A stretch of 64,000 nucleotides of DNA from Prostheceraeus crozeri. Lineage: Eukaryota > Platyhelminthes > Polycladida > Euryleptidae. Below, in pieces: positions 22,260 through 34,732 of the stretch. A model generated the notes under the pieces. It was not told the DNA's origin, made no database searches, and saw only the letters and a program-made list of their open reading frames with translations. Where the stretch lies: NCBI GenBank assembly GCA_907163375.1, contig CAJQUW010011596.1, positions 1 through 64,000 of the forward strand. Direction: 5' to 3'. Made by a program: the position numbers and the translations under genes. Position 1 is the first letter of the stretch; each line of letters opens with the position of its first letter.

Positions 22260-25070
22260 TTACGCAGATCTACTGAAAATAAAAAAAAGACCTCTTCAAT
22301 TTATCTCCAAAAAAGTCCATCGTCAGTGTTAATAAATAAATTACCACAACAAAATACAATCTCTTTAAACGAACTACTATATATAAATGCTTCCCTAATC
22401 ATTAGATTTCCATAAGCGCATCATTAGCTTTCTTATAGTAACTAACACTGCCTGGACGGGTATTTTAAAAAAATGTAGCGAAATTTTTTGCCCCGTAAGC
22501 TAGTGTTTATTTGACTATCTTTGTTGTATCGCTTCTGACTATGAATCTATTCTGTATCTATGCATATTAGTCAGTATCTATGTAATATCATGAAATTCAT
22601 AATATAGCCTACTCTGGTGACTGCAGGTGGTCTTCTCATCAAGTAATATGAGTACCGATTAACGGATACCTAAAGGTGAACATAACACATGGAGGCCAGC
22701 TCTATCAGCTTTCAGTCGCGTCATCAGATTCCATCCAAAAGCAATCATCGAAAAAGCAACCACGTCAACTTGAAAAGCTGACTCCCAAGGAATTTCAATC
22801 ACATGAATTCGAGATGCTGCCAACAATTAATGACAATAGGGGCCTAGCCAAGATAACAATAAACCGCACTTTGATTCATGTTTGTCTTATCGCACATACG
22901 CACGCGTTGCGGAGATCTTCATGTTCACGTGGCCAAACACATTTCACATGACGTATATGATGACTTAAATGCTTCCTAAAATGGCCTATAATGCTAAAAT
23001 GCCCCTTATAGCGATCTAAGTACAAAGCATCACATGCGCGCAGAACATGGAAGATTCTGATTTTGCCCTCTAAGGTAGGAAAGTGTCAAACACGGCGGAG
23101 AACTGCGCTTGACCTGACCATTCTCGAAATTCACCATGCGCATGTATGCCTTACTCCCCTTCTTGGCAACAATGACATCGTGATTCAATAACCCACGATG
23201 TGTACGGTGCTCACAATGGGATTGCCCTGCTACAATGCTTCCCTGTGTGCAACGTAATAAATGCATCCTCAACGAGCACTGGCATGAGTCGCCCTAAAAT
23301 CTTCAAATCAATCATCAGCTGCTTGCTGCTGCAAACATACAATATAACAAGATGCATGTAATCCGGACAACTGTCACTCGAAAAAATATCATCTCAGCTG
23401 TTTTTGCAACTTTTCAAAGCGAGAAGCTGCAATTTAATGGTTTTTTTAACGGTTTACTCCTATTTTATGACAGTTGTCCGCGAGATCCCTATTTAGCACA
23501 TGCGTTCGGAGAAACGATACCATAAATGAAACCGTTTGATAAATGAGACAAATTAAAACGAATTAAAATTGTGATGTATTAACGGCTCATAAACAAAATA
23601 TCATTTGAGACAGCTCACTCCATGCTAAAGAGGAAATTGCTCCCACTAGGTCAGCAAGCATTCATTCAACGCAGATGTGGCTTTCTGGGAATACCTGATT
23701 TTGAGGTAGCTATGGAAATTATGAAGGAATTTCTTGTGAATCTATATTTTCGATGACGACATCGAAAGAAATGAAGCTAGGAACGAAAGAGAAGATGAAG
23801 CAAGCTCCAAACAGCACTCACTGTTGGCAAGCCTGGAGTCCACTCCTCGACCCGGCTGCTGTGTGTGTTGATCACGCCATCGACTTGGCGATGATTAGTG
23901 AGCCATTCATGCTTTCAACATCAGACATGGAACGCATTATTTCAGCCAATGCTATTGCAATGAGACCTCTTGATCACTTTTGGGCTGATTTGGACTTTGA
24001 CCTAGGCACGTGTGCATCCATTTTGCACTAGAAAGTAGCTGGACTTCCCATCTTAACTATCTCAAAAAGTCGAATTTTTTGCGTAGCAGCTGAGACGAGT
24101 TTTATGGAGACGTGTTATAGGCCAACTTACTCGTCTCTGACGCACGTCTCGGTGCGCCTTCATTTAGTCCAAATTTAGACGGCCGAACAATCACAAACTA
24201 CCGAGCAAATCCTACCGGTAAAGCATGTTAGCGTTGCTTTGGGGGCCAAATGAGCCAAATAGTGGAGCTTTGCGGAGTTATGTTTTGAAATATAACTTAG
24301 ACCAGTTAGACGAAACTGAGGCCAGTTTTGGACGTCACAATTGTTTCAGGGGACAGATGAATTGCGACAGTCATGAGCTTGTATATTTGCCTCGCTTTTA
24401 TCATATATTTGAATGCGGCAGAATATGCAGGGTCATGCTTGAAAGCTCATGTGAAGCGACGTCTGCCTGATCCTACCATTCAGCAGGAGATTGGTGACAG
24501 AGACGCTGTGATTCAAGCAGACGAGACATTTCAAGTTAGACGTTTAGCAATTCTGCGGCGAGAAATTACGGCCTCACTTGCCAACACAGGAGAGATGTTT
24601 GGAGTGGTACAACCACACTTTGAGCTATTTCCCTCAGTGTTTGAGTGAACAGGATATATTTTATTTAACTTACTTTTTGTGATTTTCAGACATTTTTGAA
24701 GTTTAAATATGCATGTGTTGCAGTGTGAGCAAGTTTTGTTGCTTTCTTTAGAGTAGGAGGGATCTAACTATCTAGCTATCTCTGATATAGTGGTTAAAGT
24801 ATGACACATTTATGATTAACAAACATATAATATAATTTTTAAATAGCCCAGCTATGAATATAAGTATATTTACACGAAACTGTTTATATCAAAAACTAAC
24901 AATTCCGATGAAGAAAGCTTAACATCCGTACTTTGTTTAATTTTCTCTTTACTGAATTTTTAATAAATGTATTTTGATCATAAATCAACATCCTGTTTCT
25001 TTAAATATTGCAAGCTGCCAGCATGCTTTTATGATTAATACATCTTGTGAGATTCATCTTAATCGTTGAC
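22260..25070. other. Right part of the 9.8-kb element, no recognised gene
   Basis: Two plus-strand frames are mildly gene-like. One is at 23753-24031, 92 codons. The other is 24373-24648, whose end has a balanced charged composition. Neither has a motif I know, and neither has convincing splice sites at its edges. A 13-base inverted pair (GGACAACTGTCA and its complement) occurs at about 23362 and 23468. Confidence 0.35.
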
Positions 25071-25254
25071 TAAATGGCTTTAGCTTCGGAACAAATTACT
25101 TGGAATAGCTAAGAGAGATATCAGACTTTGCCCAACTTGCTTGGAAATAGCAAGCTATGTGACCAAATTGCTTGGAAATAATCATAGCATTATATGTATA
25201 TCATTGACGAAATTGCTTGGAATTTCAATCAAAATAGATGGAAAATGATATATA
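25071..25254 (-). repeat. Right terminal inverted repeat, about 183 bp
   Basis: Inverted partner of 15481-15663. It ends 125 bp before the left target duplication of the hAT element, in TAT-rich sequence. Confidence 0.85.
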
Positions 25255-25386
25255 TTACTATATTATACCTATATTATTATATATTATTATTATTATTACT
25301 ATATTATTACCTATATTTGTATTTGTTTTGGAGAACACATTACCGGTATTTGAACACCTATGCCTACATGAAGGACATCCTTCTTG

Positions 25387-25446
25387 CAGGGCTGTGGAGC
25401 CAGAGACGAGCCGGAGCCGGAGCCTTAAGGAGCCGATGGTTTTGGT

Positions 25447-25484
<38 letters not shown>

Positions 25485-27740
25485 ATTTATCATAAAGGCT
25501 CCGGCTCCGATAGTTTGAGCTTTGATATAAATCTAGAATTTTGAAAGTTATTAATTGGCATCATAAAAAAATTAAATTATTTGAAATCTAAAGATATGTC
25601 TTTTAAGTATACCAATGATCTGTTCTCCACGATATCTTTCTTTGCAGTTGCCGCCTTCTTTTGTATTATATTTATTATATATTTACACACATGTGTAATA
25701 TTTTTTTATTGCATATGTTTCGCAAGACTAATTTCCATATTGACAACGTATTCTCCAAAATCCATTAATTTGAAGACTTGTTACATGCATGCTAACTAAA
25801 TGATTGTAGATTCCTAGAGACAAGTCGCCAGTCATTTATGTACACATTTCCAGTTCAGTCAGCAAAGATAATATAGCTACATTTCTTGCGCAATGTCTTA
25901 AATCTAATACGGTTACTATGTAGGCTATCATCTATCGGTATTGCTACTGGCAGAAGCTATCGGCATCTGTTACAATGCCAATTTCCTTAGATTGTATTGT
26001 AGGCTCTTGTGCAGTCCCCCCACCTACATTTTTCAAAACAATCGATTATTCAATTTGATCAATTTTGATTGGAGGGATAACTCTTCACACTCACACGAAT
26101 GACCTGACTACAAGTCCTCACATGGCTATAGCAAAAAGCGACCCAGCCACTTCTAGTAGCGCCCTATTATTTTAAAGGTATCTCATTCACAATGAATTTC
26201 CTTTGACTTCAAAATTCAAAGGGTATATTTCAATGCGAAAAACCCGAAGGCAAATTACAATGTTGACTTGCTGACGAAGTTTGCGACCATGACATCGCAA
26301 TTACCCACGTAGATTTTTACAACAGCACGGAATGCTTCACTCAAACCGGTGATGATGAAACGGACATCCAATGGTGCTGCATCTTTTGACCAGAGAAAAA
26401 ATGGGGGGGAGGACTGCACAAGAGCCGTATCGTGTAATAATATTTCCCCAAATGTCATAGACCTGTGGATTTCAAGAATTTTCATTATTATTTTTTCCGT
26501 CTGTCAATACTTTATGCTGATATCATGCTGACTTATATGTAAACAATAAAAAAAGACTGAGACGCTCTCAATAAAGGCGCCTTTTGACCTCCCTTTTCTA
26601 TTGTCTGTGACATTAAACCATGCAAGTAGATGGGATTTCTGCTCGGTGCTCGCAGTCAAATTTTTATTATGCATAGCACCCTGCAACATACTGTGTGATA
26701 CTCCGAGTTCAGTTTCATCAGCCTAACCATCATCAGAGGAATAGTGGTAATGTGTTATACATAAATTGAATATAATAATATACATGAATCATTGATGAAT
26801 TATTTAGTGCAACTTTACGCCATAATGAAAAATACGAAATTAATATAATGTAAGTAAGGCCTTAACTTATTAAGTATGCTGCATAGAATTACAAAACTTG
26901 TCCTAAATTAGATATTTCTAATTTTTTTAAATATAATTTTCAATTGTACATTTCTAGCCTACACGGCAATGAGGCTATCTAAATTACAATTTCTACAGAT
27001 GATGAGTCGTGGGCTACCCGCCGATCATATTATTCATGGACCAACAGACTATTGAATAAAGGCAATAACAAATAACAATAAAAACCTAAGCTAGCCTATA
27101 TACACTTTTATATTCAATAAAGCAATTGATATCTTTATTGATACGGTATATTTGGCTATATAGCCGATACCCTTTCCATGTTCGAGTAGATACAGGCCCT
27201 ATAAGCTATTTAGAGGCATACGCTATCCAGTTTCATATTCAAGCTTTGTTAAAAAGCTTATGCTACTATTCGGTCCCTGTGACGGCTAATTAGGTATATC
27301 ATCATCAATCATGTGGTCTTATTTAATGTAGCCTCGTAAGTAGACTGGTTGCAGGCTAGGCCAATTTATAAGCCAGTGCGGGAGATCTTTATCTAAATTA
27401 ACCAATCCTGGCTATAACTTTATTTTATCTTTCAGAGATAGTCAATTCATGCAAAAATATATGACAAGTATGTTATTTGTCATTATATTAGGCTATTATC
27501 ATTTTTATTATTAACTTAAGTCGTTGCTTGTTAATGAAAACTAATTTGATGATTGTAGCAAGCCTCTAAAGGCCACACCGTTATCCAAAAAACCCGTTCA
27601 ACGGATCCAGGATAACCAGCATAGATAGAACCTGAATTTGAAGTCGGAGCCGGAGCCGGAGCCGAGCCGGAGCCTTTCACATCAGTGTCGTGGAGCCGGA
27701 GCCGGAGCCGATGAGATAACGCATCGGCTCCACAGCCCTG
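25387..27740. mobile_element. Non-autonomous hAT element, 2.35 kb
   Basis: The ends are perfect 15-bp inverted repeats: CAGGGCTGTGGAGCC at 25387 and its complement ending at 27740. An 8-bp target duplication CCTTCTTG flanks them at 25379-25386 and 27741-27748. Eight-base duplications and C-A-G-G-G ends are hallmarks of the hAT superfamily. Subterminal arrays of the hexamer GGAGCC (about 25440-25490, and 27645-27710) are probable transposase-binding repeats. The interior is AT-rich with no transposase frame, so mobility would depend on a related autonomous copy. Confidence 0.88.
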
Positions 27741-27748
27741 CCTTCTTG

Positions 27749-30700
27749 CTCAGCTCAAAAAAGTATTTCACTTTATCTTTCATTTAAAACCATAATGATT
27801 TTTCAGGTGAAAGTTGCATCGAAATGTTTGCATAGATAAATTAAGGAGATGATAAGAGACAAAAGGTTTCATCAATTCGAAACATAAACTCATTTTGTTG
27901 AAATCAAGATTTCTAGCTTCATTTAAGGTTGAGTTAATTGATTGTTAACATACTCCAATAATTCGTAAACAAAAACATCGAAGGAGAACAATGATAACAA
28001 AAATAATTATGATCCCAAATTGTGTCAGAAAAGAAAATTTCCTATGCACATGCAGCACTTATATATTTTTTGACTTAGTGTAATTCAGAGGAACAAGAGC
28101 TATACTTGGAAATTTATAGTTCTAATCACATTATTGTATCATGAATCCTTGATTTTTAATGCAAAAGTCACCTAATCGGTTCGCCACCAGACATAGATAT
28201 CAAGTAACTAAAAAAATTGTTTAACAAAAACTCACAAATATATAAACTCAGTCGCTAAATAATGTTGGCTTTGATGATAACTAAGGTACAAGTGCAGGTG
28301 TGTAATTGGTTTACCTCATATTTATTTTCCTTCTTCGTAAAAATCATCGAATAAATAATTATTATGTTTACAAGAGCTATCTCAAGTTAACAAAATTTAA
28401 GAAAAATACCTACATGTCATTTATCATCTTTTCATCCATCATAGAAATTGACACCGCGACTACAAGTCATACAGGTTTATAAAGATCTTACATATTTTGT
28501 TCATGTATGCGCCAAATTACACCGGTGAGGATAAGTCACCTATATAGGTATACTCATTCTTTCACAAAGCAACAAAACGTCCATTTTATTAGTTCTTTCA
28601 TACTGAAATTTGAAAAGTGTGAATTTGAAAAACAAAGTTTCTAAAGCAAGTTTCTTTCAATCTCGCTGAAAATTCCAACACATAACAGCGCATTTTGATT
28701 GCAGAAGTGCTTCCTCGTGCATTAAAAGTATCTGGTTAAAGAATGGCAGTTATTTGAAAAAATAAAAGAAAAATGTCTACATGTGGGCCCTTTTACAATC
28801 AAATTATCATTAATGATCATCCAATAAAAATGAAGACTACTCTTCGACAGTCACCGACTTCCCTGTCTTAGAGAAAGTAGCATCTCCTTTTATTTTTGTG
28901 TAGGAGCCTAAAATCGAGGTGTAATAAGTACACCCTTAGAATTAAATAGGTCGTCTCTTCTTCTGTTTGACTGGAAAGGAAACATTGGACCATGTTGCGC
29001 CAATGAAAATGGCACAATCTGCTGGCATAATACCACAGCAATCGAACAATGAGCAGCCAGTTCAACATTAAACACGCCAAATTGTGCGATGTTTCAGTGA
29101 CTGTTATCTACCGGATCACACTGCAACGAGACACAGACGATGTCAAGTTCTACGTAGAAGTCTGTGGACGTTTTTTCTTGCGCCTGCTAACTTTTTTTTA
29201 ATAATGATCAGAGAACCCAACATTATCGAGAAAACTTTTGCGAAACAATCTGAATTCTTCGAATCTGAAGGAATCGTGGCGATCGGAGCATTTTGAAGAA
29301 ATTCACTGCAATCCGCAACGAATATTTTTCCTATCTCTGCAAGGCATTAAACATTTAACTTCCTTTTTGCCAAATAGTAAGTTCCTGCATGTGCCATCGT
29401 TTTGAATCAGTTTGCACTTCTAGCAAAGTGATACGGTTAAACAATATAACTCTGTGAGTCCACCAATCGATGGAAGGCCTAGTGCAGAATTGAAGAGAAA
29501 GATTTGACATGATTGAATCATTCTGTCTGATATTTAATTATATACATCGCATGTCCGCCTGAAAGTACATTTTTCTAGGCTGTATTCATTGAACCACGGC
29601 TCCACATGCTAGAACACACGACTTTCTTGTAATTGTATTAATTGTTGGATTTGTATGTCATAAAAAATGAAGCGATTTCTTTTATCGGATGGCCTACGTT
29701 GATTGAGAACCACCCATACGCACGACAAAACTACGAAGTCACGAACAGAAGATCATTAATGCCTTAATGCTGTCATCGATGCAATATTAGGAAGATTGAT
29801 TTTTGGAAGAAGGCACATGATTAAAGCGAAAAGTTCTTCAGAGTGACTGTAACAACTGAAACCGATCTAAGCCAACACGCTGAATTTCAAGATGAGCGGT
29901 CTATAGCATTGATGTGAATCTTTAGAACGTTAGGACATCTTCTACTCTCGCTGATATCAGATCTTGTCTGCCGGGTAATGCGCACTGGAGCACGACGACT
30001 GCAGCACATGGTTTGAACACAAGATTTTTTTGCAATTGTATTCATTATGAATTCTTCTTACTAGAATTGGTATTTCACATAAATGCAGCGATTTCTTTTT
30101 GAATCTCTTTAAATTGTGTTTCTTAACAATGGTTTAACATGAATTTTACAATGGCGTTCTACTTGTTTTAAGTATTTTACTTGTTTGCATAACAAGAAGA
30201 CGGACCAAAGAACAGTTAGTTCATTTGTGATCTGATGGTACTGTGATTATTTGGAACGCATTGCTCTAGAGTAGTCCAGGCACTATGAAGTATTGTTAGG
30301 CAAAGCAACAATTTCTTAGAAGTCTTCATGGTTTGGATCCATTTATATTATGATGTGTGTATATGGCATCAAAGGCAATCTTTGTATGTTATTTTCTTTG
30401 TATTTGGCGAAAGTGTCATCGACAAATAATGAAACATCAACTGTGATGGCACATTTATCGGATGTAGGATAACAACATGCTCAATGACATCATTTCAACA
30501 CTTTACTCAAGCAAGTTATTGCCCAACATTTACACGAGAAAAAGAACATGAAAATCACAATTCTTTTTTTGATGCATAAGTCTTAAAAAATGGAAGCTTA
30601 AAATTTCGGAAAATAATTGTTCAACAGATGCAGGTCCCTGTCTTTTGTCCAGAGCTTTCCGACCAGAAAATTGTGAGAGATCTGATGAGAATATGTCGTA

Positions 30701-31000
30701 CATGTGTGTCAACAGAGTACACAGAATATCGTCAGCCAAAAATATTTTGTGAAGAATTAAGATTGAAGAAATATTTTTTACTCACTACATCTCAAATGCG
30801 ATATATTGAAGAAATTGACTTTCATGTCCGCACCACCTGACTTGTAAAAGTGATAATAACCATTCTAATCATATGATTTTCAGGTAAATAGTCCATCTAC
30901 ACGTATATCATGGCAATTGTCATATGATTTTGTAATTTGCTTCTTGTCATTGAAAATGTTCCTAAAATTCACTTATGTGAAACCGCTCGGCATACTTAAA
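27749..31000. other. Intergenic, no gene seen
   Basis: AT-rich sequence with only short frames. Two stretches (about 29570-29700 and 29985-30110) share a degenerate order of words such as ATGCAGCGATTTCTTTT and TTGCAATTGTATT, which suggests an old duplication or dispersed repeat. No exon or RNA gene is recognised. Confidence 0.35.
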
Positions 31001-31010
31001 GTGTTTACCT

Positions 31011-31240
31011 TCATTCTCCACGATTCCTCATCATCATCATCAGCCGTTTATTCTGCACTAGTGAAGATAGGCCTCGCCATGGATCCTCCAATTTCTCCAG
31101 TCCTCTGCCTTCTTTCCCAGTCGACACCATTCCAGAAGTCGTGTAGGTCTTCTCCCCATCTCGTGGGTGGTCTTCCTTTGCGTCTCTCGAGAGCGCTCTG
31201 ATCCCAGACGTTGCTAGCAAGACGATATCGTCCGCAGAAC
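31011..31240 (-). mobile_element. LINE 3' relic with microsatellite tail
   Basis: The minus strand reads a basic stretch like R-D-A-K-E-D-H-P-R-D-G-E-K-T-Y, then W-R-G-L-S-S-L-V. This matches the far C-terminus of many LINE reverse transcriptases (GRPxxRWxDxI...WR). It ends in a (GAT)n run at about 31030, as LINE 3' ends often do. It is a fragment of about 200 bp, 5'-truncated. Confidence 0.5.
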
Positions 31241-32166
31241 GAAAATTCTACAAACGTTCGCTATTAATGCTGATTCTTTCAGTCAATGTTCCAGAAGATG
31301 TTCTCCAGGCACGCAGTAAAAAGTTTTGGTAAAATGTCAACGTCTTCTCAAATACTTTTAATTATAGTCACAAAAGGTCTTCGACCGGTTTCAACTGAGG
31401 TTTGACTGCTTCCTCAATCTTCGTCAGGAAGTTAAAAAGAAGCAGAATTACAAGCTAGGGGAAATCTTTAAAATGTGCAGTTGTTACATAGCATGCATCA
31501 GGTAGAATAAATGAATTGACTTTTCAATTTTACTTCTTCGATTTTACTTTGTTTATCTTCTCCGTTAAGCTGTTTCAGAATTGATATTTTCATTTCAGAA
31601 TCGTCATGACCACAATCGTTGCACGAAATAAAAAGATACAATGAACACAATCGTTGTACGCAGTGAAAAAATGCTACTTTGGTTATCATCTTTATGATCG
31701 ATGTCCATTTATTCGTTCCCTCAGAGATCATCCTGATTCGCCAATATACATGGAGTTGCAGTTTTCAAAGCGAATAGAGTAAATTTTGATGAATTTTGAA
31801 TGCATCCGAACAGATTCGTTTAATTCGCAAGATTTGGGAATATGCAATCGGAATTTTATATTCTGGAGGATGGCATCAATAATAATGTAAATACTACATA
31901 CGTTTTATGCATAAATCTGTTTGAATAGAGCGACACATGGATGGGATTTATGCATAAAACCAACTGATGCAAGGCAGTGGCGGGCGCGTTTCCGAATCGT
32001 GCGACTCTGAATATTTTGATATTCAGTGACTAGAAGTTTTCACTTATCATAACTTGCATTACTTTTCATTCCATAGACCATGTTTCATTAAAAGTTTGAT
32101 AATTTCCCTTAAAATTGAGACTATGTGACACCCATAGTCTACAGGCGTTAATTTAAAAATCACAGT
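31241..32166. other. Intergenic, no gene seen
   Basis: Left flank of the Polinton. Short frames only. The last six bases before the element (32167-32172, GTCAGC) are its target duplication. Confidence 0.4.
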
Positions 32167-32172
32167 GTCAGC

Positions 32173-33590
32173 AGTAGTAAGGAAGTGACAAACACCAGAT
32201 AGCGCAAGATGGCCGCCATCGCTGACTCCCCCCCCTCCCCCCTCTGGAACGACAGAGGTTGTAGTCTGTCGTGGTGTGCCGGCCAGGTGGGTCCACGTTC
32301 ACAAACTGTTCGCTGACTCCCCCCCTCCCCCCTCTGGAACGACAGAGGTTGTAGTCTGTCGTGGTGTGCCGGCCAGGTGGGTCCACGTTCACAAACTGTT
32401 CGCTGACTCCCCCCCTCTGCAACGACAGAGTGTGAGACTCGGGTGAGTTGGTCCGACCGCCTGGTTGACGTAGGCGACCGTCCAGGTTGACGTGGGCGAC
32501 CGTCTAGGTTGACGTGGGCGACCGTCTAGGTTGACGTGGGCGACCGTCTAGGTTGTCGTGGATGGTGAAATGGCTGCCAGATTCAGATTCAGCGTAAAAT
32601 TCTGCATCTGTGGTGTGATTTCCAGCTCAATCGGGGAGAAAAAATTTTTCTTCAAAATTTCAACAGAGTTAAAATTTGGGACGTTTTGGTGTGTAGCGCC
32701 CAAACGAAGCATCGGATGAGAAAACGGATTTCAGATTTGGAATCAGCGTGAAATTCTCTATCTGTATGGTGAGTTTCAAGGCAATCGGAGAGAAAAAATT
32801 TTCGCTGACGTCCCCCCCCTCTGGACAGCTCGCTTCGATTTTGGCTTCCAGTGGACGGATTTTGTCGTGCAATAGCTCGTTTGAAAGCTAAGAGTGAGAC
32901 AAATTCACTGAAAGAATCGGCTTGTTCCTATCTGTCTTCGTTTAGATGTGAGACGCCATTTAAGATTTTGGGACATTGGCGAAAAACGACAGAGTTAGAA
33001 TTTGGGCTGTTTTGGGCTGTAGCTTCAAAACGAAGCATCGGATTGGAAAACGGATTTCAGATTTGGAATCAGCGTGAAATTCTCTATCTGTATGATGAGT
33101 TTCATGTCAATCGGAGAGTTTCAAGGCAATCGGCGAGAAAAAATTTTCAACATTTTTCGAAAAAACGACAGAGTTAGAATTTTTGCGATGGCTGCCTACT
33201 GTAGAGCCAAAACGAAGCATCGGATGGGAAAACGGAGGCCAGATTCGGATTCAGCGTCAAATTCTACATGGAAATGGTGTATTTCCAGCTCAATCGGAGA
33301 GAAAAAATTTTCGCTGACGTCCCCCCCCCCTCTGGACAGCTCGCTTCGATTTTGGCTTCCAGTGGACGGATTTTGTCGTGCAATAGCTCGTTTGAAAGCT
33401 AAGAGTGAGACAAATTCACTGAAAGAATCGGCTTGTTCCTATCTGTCTTCGTTTAGATGTGAGACGCCATTTAAGATTTTGAGACATTGGCGAAAAACGA
33501 CAGAGTTAGAATTTGGGACGTTTTGGGCTGTAGCTTCAAAACGAAGCATCGGATTGGAAAACGGATTTCAGATTTGGAATCAGCTTTATG
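32173..33590 (+). repeat. Left TIR of the Polinton, composite
   Basis: From outside inwards come a 46-bp tip with an AAGATGGCCGCC motif, then two copies of a block of about 91 bp (32219-32400), then four 22-bp units (32463-32550). After these come larger modules of about 300-500 bp that recur within the TIR, such as the module starting CTGGACAGCTCGCTTCG at 32821 and 33331. The open frames that cross it are by-products of the repeats. Confidence 0.9.
32463..32550 (+). repeat. 22-bp tandem units in the left TIR, four copies
   Basis: The unit GGTTGACGTGGGCGACCGTC plus two bases repeats four times with one or two changes in the first copy. The same array is inverted at 54449-54536. Confidence 0.9.
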
Positions 33591-33597
33591 TTATTGT

Positions 33598-33645
33598 CCA
33601 ATGAGGATCATCATCCAATGAGAATCAAGCATTTCTTTATAAATA
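33598..33645 (+). promoter_or_regulatory. Polinton left promoter: two CCAAT boxes and TATA
   Basis: CCAAT lies at 33598-33602 and again at 33615-33619, 17 bp apart. TATAAATA follows at 33638-33645. The set sits at the inner edge of the left TIR and about 100 bp before the first start codon. The polymerase promoter on the other strand has the same spacing. Confidence 0.75.
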
Positions 33646-33745
33646 GCGAGCCTTCCACAGTGAGAATCATTCCATCGTTGAATCATACGAGTGACGGACG
33701 CACATTTTCTCTCTCTCTAGTTCCCTGTTCTATTATCCATCTAAA

Positions 33746-33999
33746 ATGGTAAGTCGCTACTTCCCTCCCTCTCCTCCCTTGAACGTAAACTTAATACAAT
33801 CTTTTTTCATTTTCAGGCATCTACTCCATCTGCTGCACTAGTAGGACAAAATGGCGATCAAACGTTACAAGGTTCGCTACGATCAGATCATCTACAACTG
33901 AGGCCAGTGGAAGAAACAACCAAGGTACATAATCCTACACCGCTACAGCGTAAATTTAAACAAGTCTTGCGTTATGACGATCATAGCGTAGTACTCTAA
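33746..33999 (+). CDS. Small Polinton frame with an intron directly after the ATG
   Basis: ATG at 33746-33748 is followed at once by GTAAGT. An acceptor, TTTTCATTTTCAG, ends at 33816, giving a 68-bp intron. The second exon starts GCATCTACTCC and stays open to a stop at 33997-33999, about 61 codons in all, and the next gene starts 6 bp later. The product would be Ser/Thr/Ala-rich at its start and basic near its end, and I recognise no domain. A leader-like role for the long rightward gene run is possible. Confidence 0.5.
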
Positions 34000-34005
34000 A
34001 CGGGA

Positions 34006-34521
34006 ATGCTCCCTTCCACGGATGTCAAGATAATGCGCAATCAGTATGGGGACTACATACTGATCCCCGTGAGTCCGTACATTCGCCGCCAACTTGATAT
34101 TATTGAGGAGTATGTGACATTAAATATGGACATTCCTACTCCTCTTGCTCAAGAGTGGAGGGCGAGAGATGACAAGGATACTCCCTATAGAAAGATTTGG
34201 GATGGTAATCACATTTGCCTACCGGTATCACATTGGTGTACTTACTATAAGAAGGAGGGAGATCAATCAATACCCATCAGATGTGATGAGCTCGGAGAAG
34301 GTACTTGGGATATCCTTTTCAAAGTGAATGGGCTATATTATGGTCGACACAAGGATAATAAAATAGCCTCTCTCTCCATGCATATGGAATCCATCCTATA
34401 TATTCCAAAACCACCCAACGTGGACGACATAATTGATCAAATCCTTAACAGCAGTGGTACGAAGCGCAAGTCGGAGAAGAATGCTGCATCAAAACGCAAA
34501 TCAAAGAAGGAGAATTACTAG
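34006..34521 (+). CDS. Polinton protein of unknown function, 171 aa
   Basis: I do not recognise a domain. The first 140 residues are globular in composition, with many aromatic residues (W at several positions). The last 25 are a Lys/Ser-rich tail with repeated K-R-K-S, which could bind DNA or direct nuclear import. The start is the first ATG, 6 bp after the previous stop. It is the first full-size gene behind the left promoter. Confidence 0.7.
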   Translation: MLPSTDVKIMRNQYGDYILIPVSPYIRRQLDIIEEYVTLNMDIPTPLAQEWRARDDKDTPYRKIWDGNHICLPVSHWCTYYKKEGDQSIPIRCDELGEGTWDILFKVNGLYYGRHKDNKIASLSMHMESILYIPKPPNVDDIIDQILNSSGTKRKSEKNAASKRKSKKENY

Positions 34522-34555
34522 TCCTTTCCTAACTCTACCCTATGACAATTCGCTT

Positions 34556-34681
34556 ATGTGCTTTGAGTGTCGTAGACGTGGCCTTATTAGATACATTTTA
34601 CTTCTTCGTTGCCATCATATCATTTGTGTATTTTGTCGTGAAAAGCATCGATGTAATTCTTCATTTTGTAATATGTTATAG
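34556..34681 (+). CDS. Mini RING-type zinc protein, 41 aa
   Basis: The frame from ATG 34556 reads Cys and His in the order C-x2-C, C-x-H, C-x2-C, C-x4-C within 38 residues. That is the cross-brace spacing of RING fingers with very short loops. It fits exactly between the neighbouring genes (34 bp after one stop, 51 bp before the next ATG), which supports it being real. RING proteins usually act as ubiquitin ligases. Whether so small a domain folds alone is unknown. It could also be a bare zinc-binding protein. Confidence 0.55.
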   Translation: MCFECRRRGLIRYILLLRCHHIICVFCREKHRCNSSFCNML

Positions 34682-34732
34682 AACGTTTCCTTAGATGTGT
34701 AATTTCCGTTTTAGGCTTCTATCATCATTTTT

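Larger units (their letters stand above)
15481..25254. mobile_element. Large TIR-bounded DNA element with transposase-like and DUF4806 genes
   Basis: Inverted repeats of about 183 bp at 15481-15663 and 25071-25254 are roughly 95% identical and enclose 9.8 kb. Inside, both recognisable genes lie on the minus strand: a transposase-like 3' portion (20961-22044), then a three-exon DUF4806-type gene (17319-20327). Proteins of these two kinds are common in multicopy families of invertebrate genomes, which fits a DNA transposon. I could not fix a target duplication: the outer ends run into ATTACCTAT-like and TAT-repeat sequence. The superfamily is open. A CACTA/EnSpm-like or related transposase is my best guess. 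Confidence 0.6.

Noticed and set aside
25238-25544. Frames with G-A-G-A or E-P-E-P repeats
   Set aside because: By-products of the GGAGCC hexamer repeat of the hAT element.
32168-33604. Open frames across the left Polinton TIR
   Set aside because: They are translations of repeat modules, occur in mirrored form in the right TIR and have no domain.
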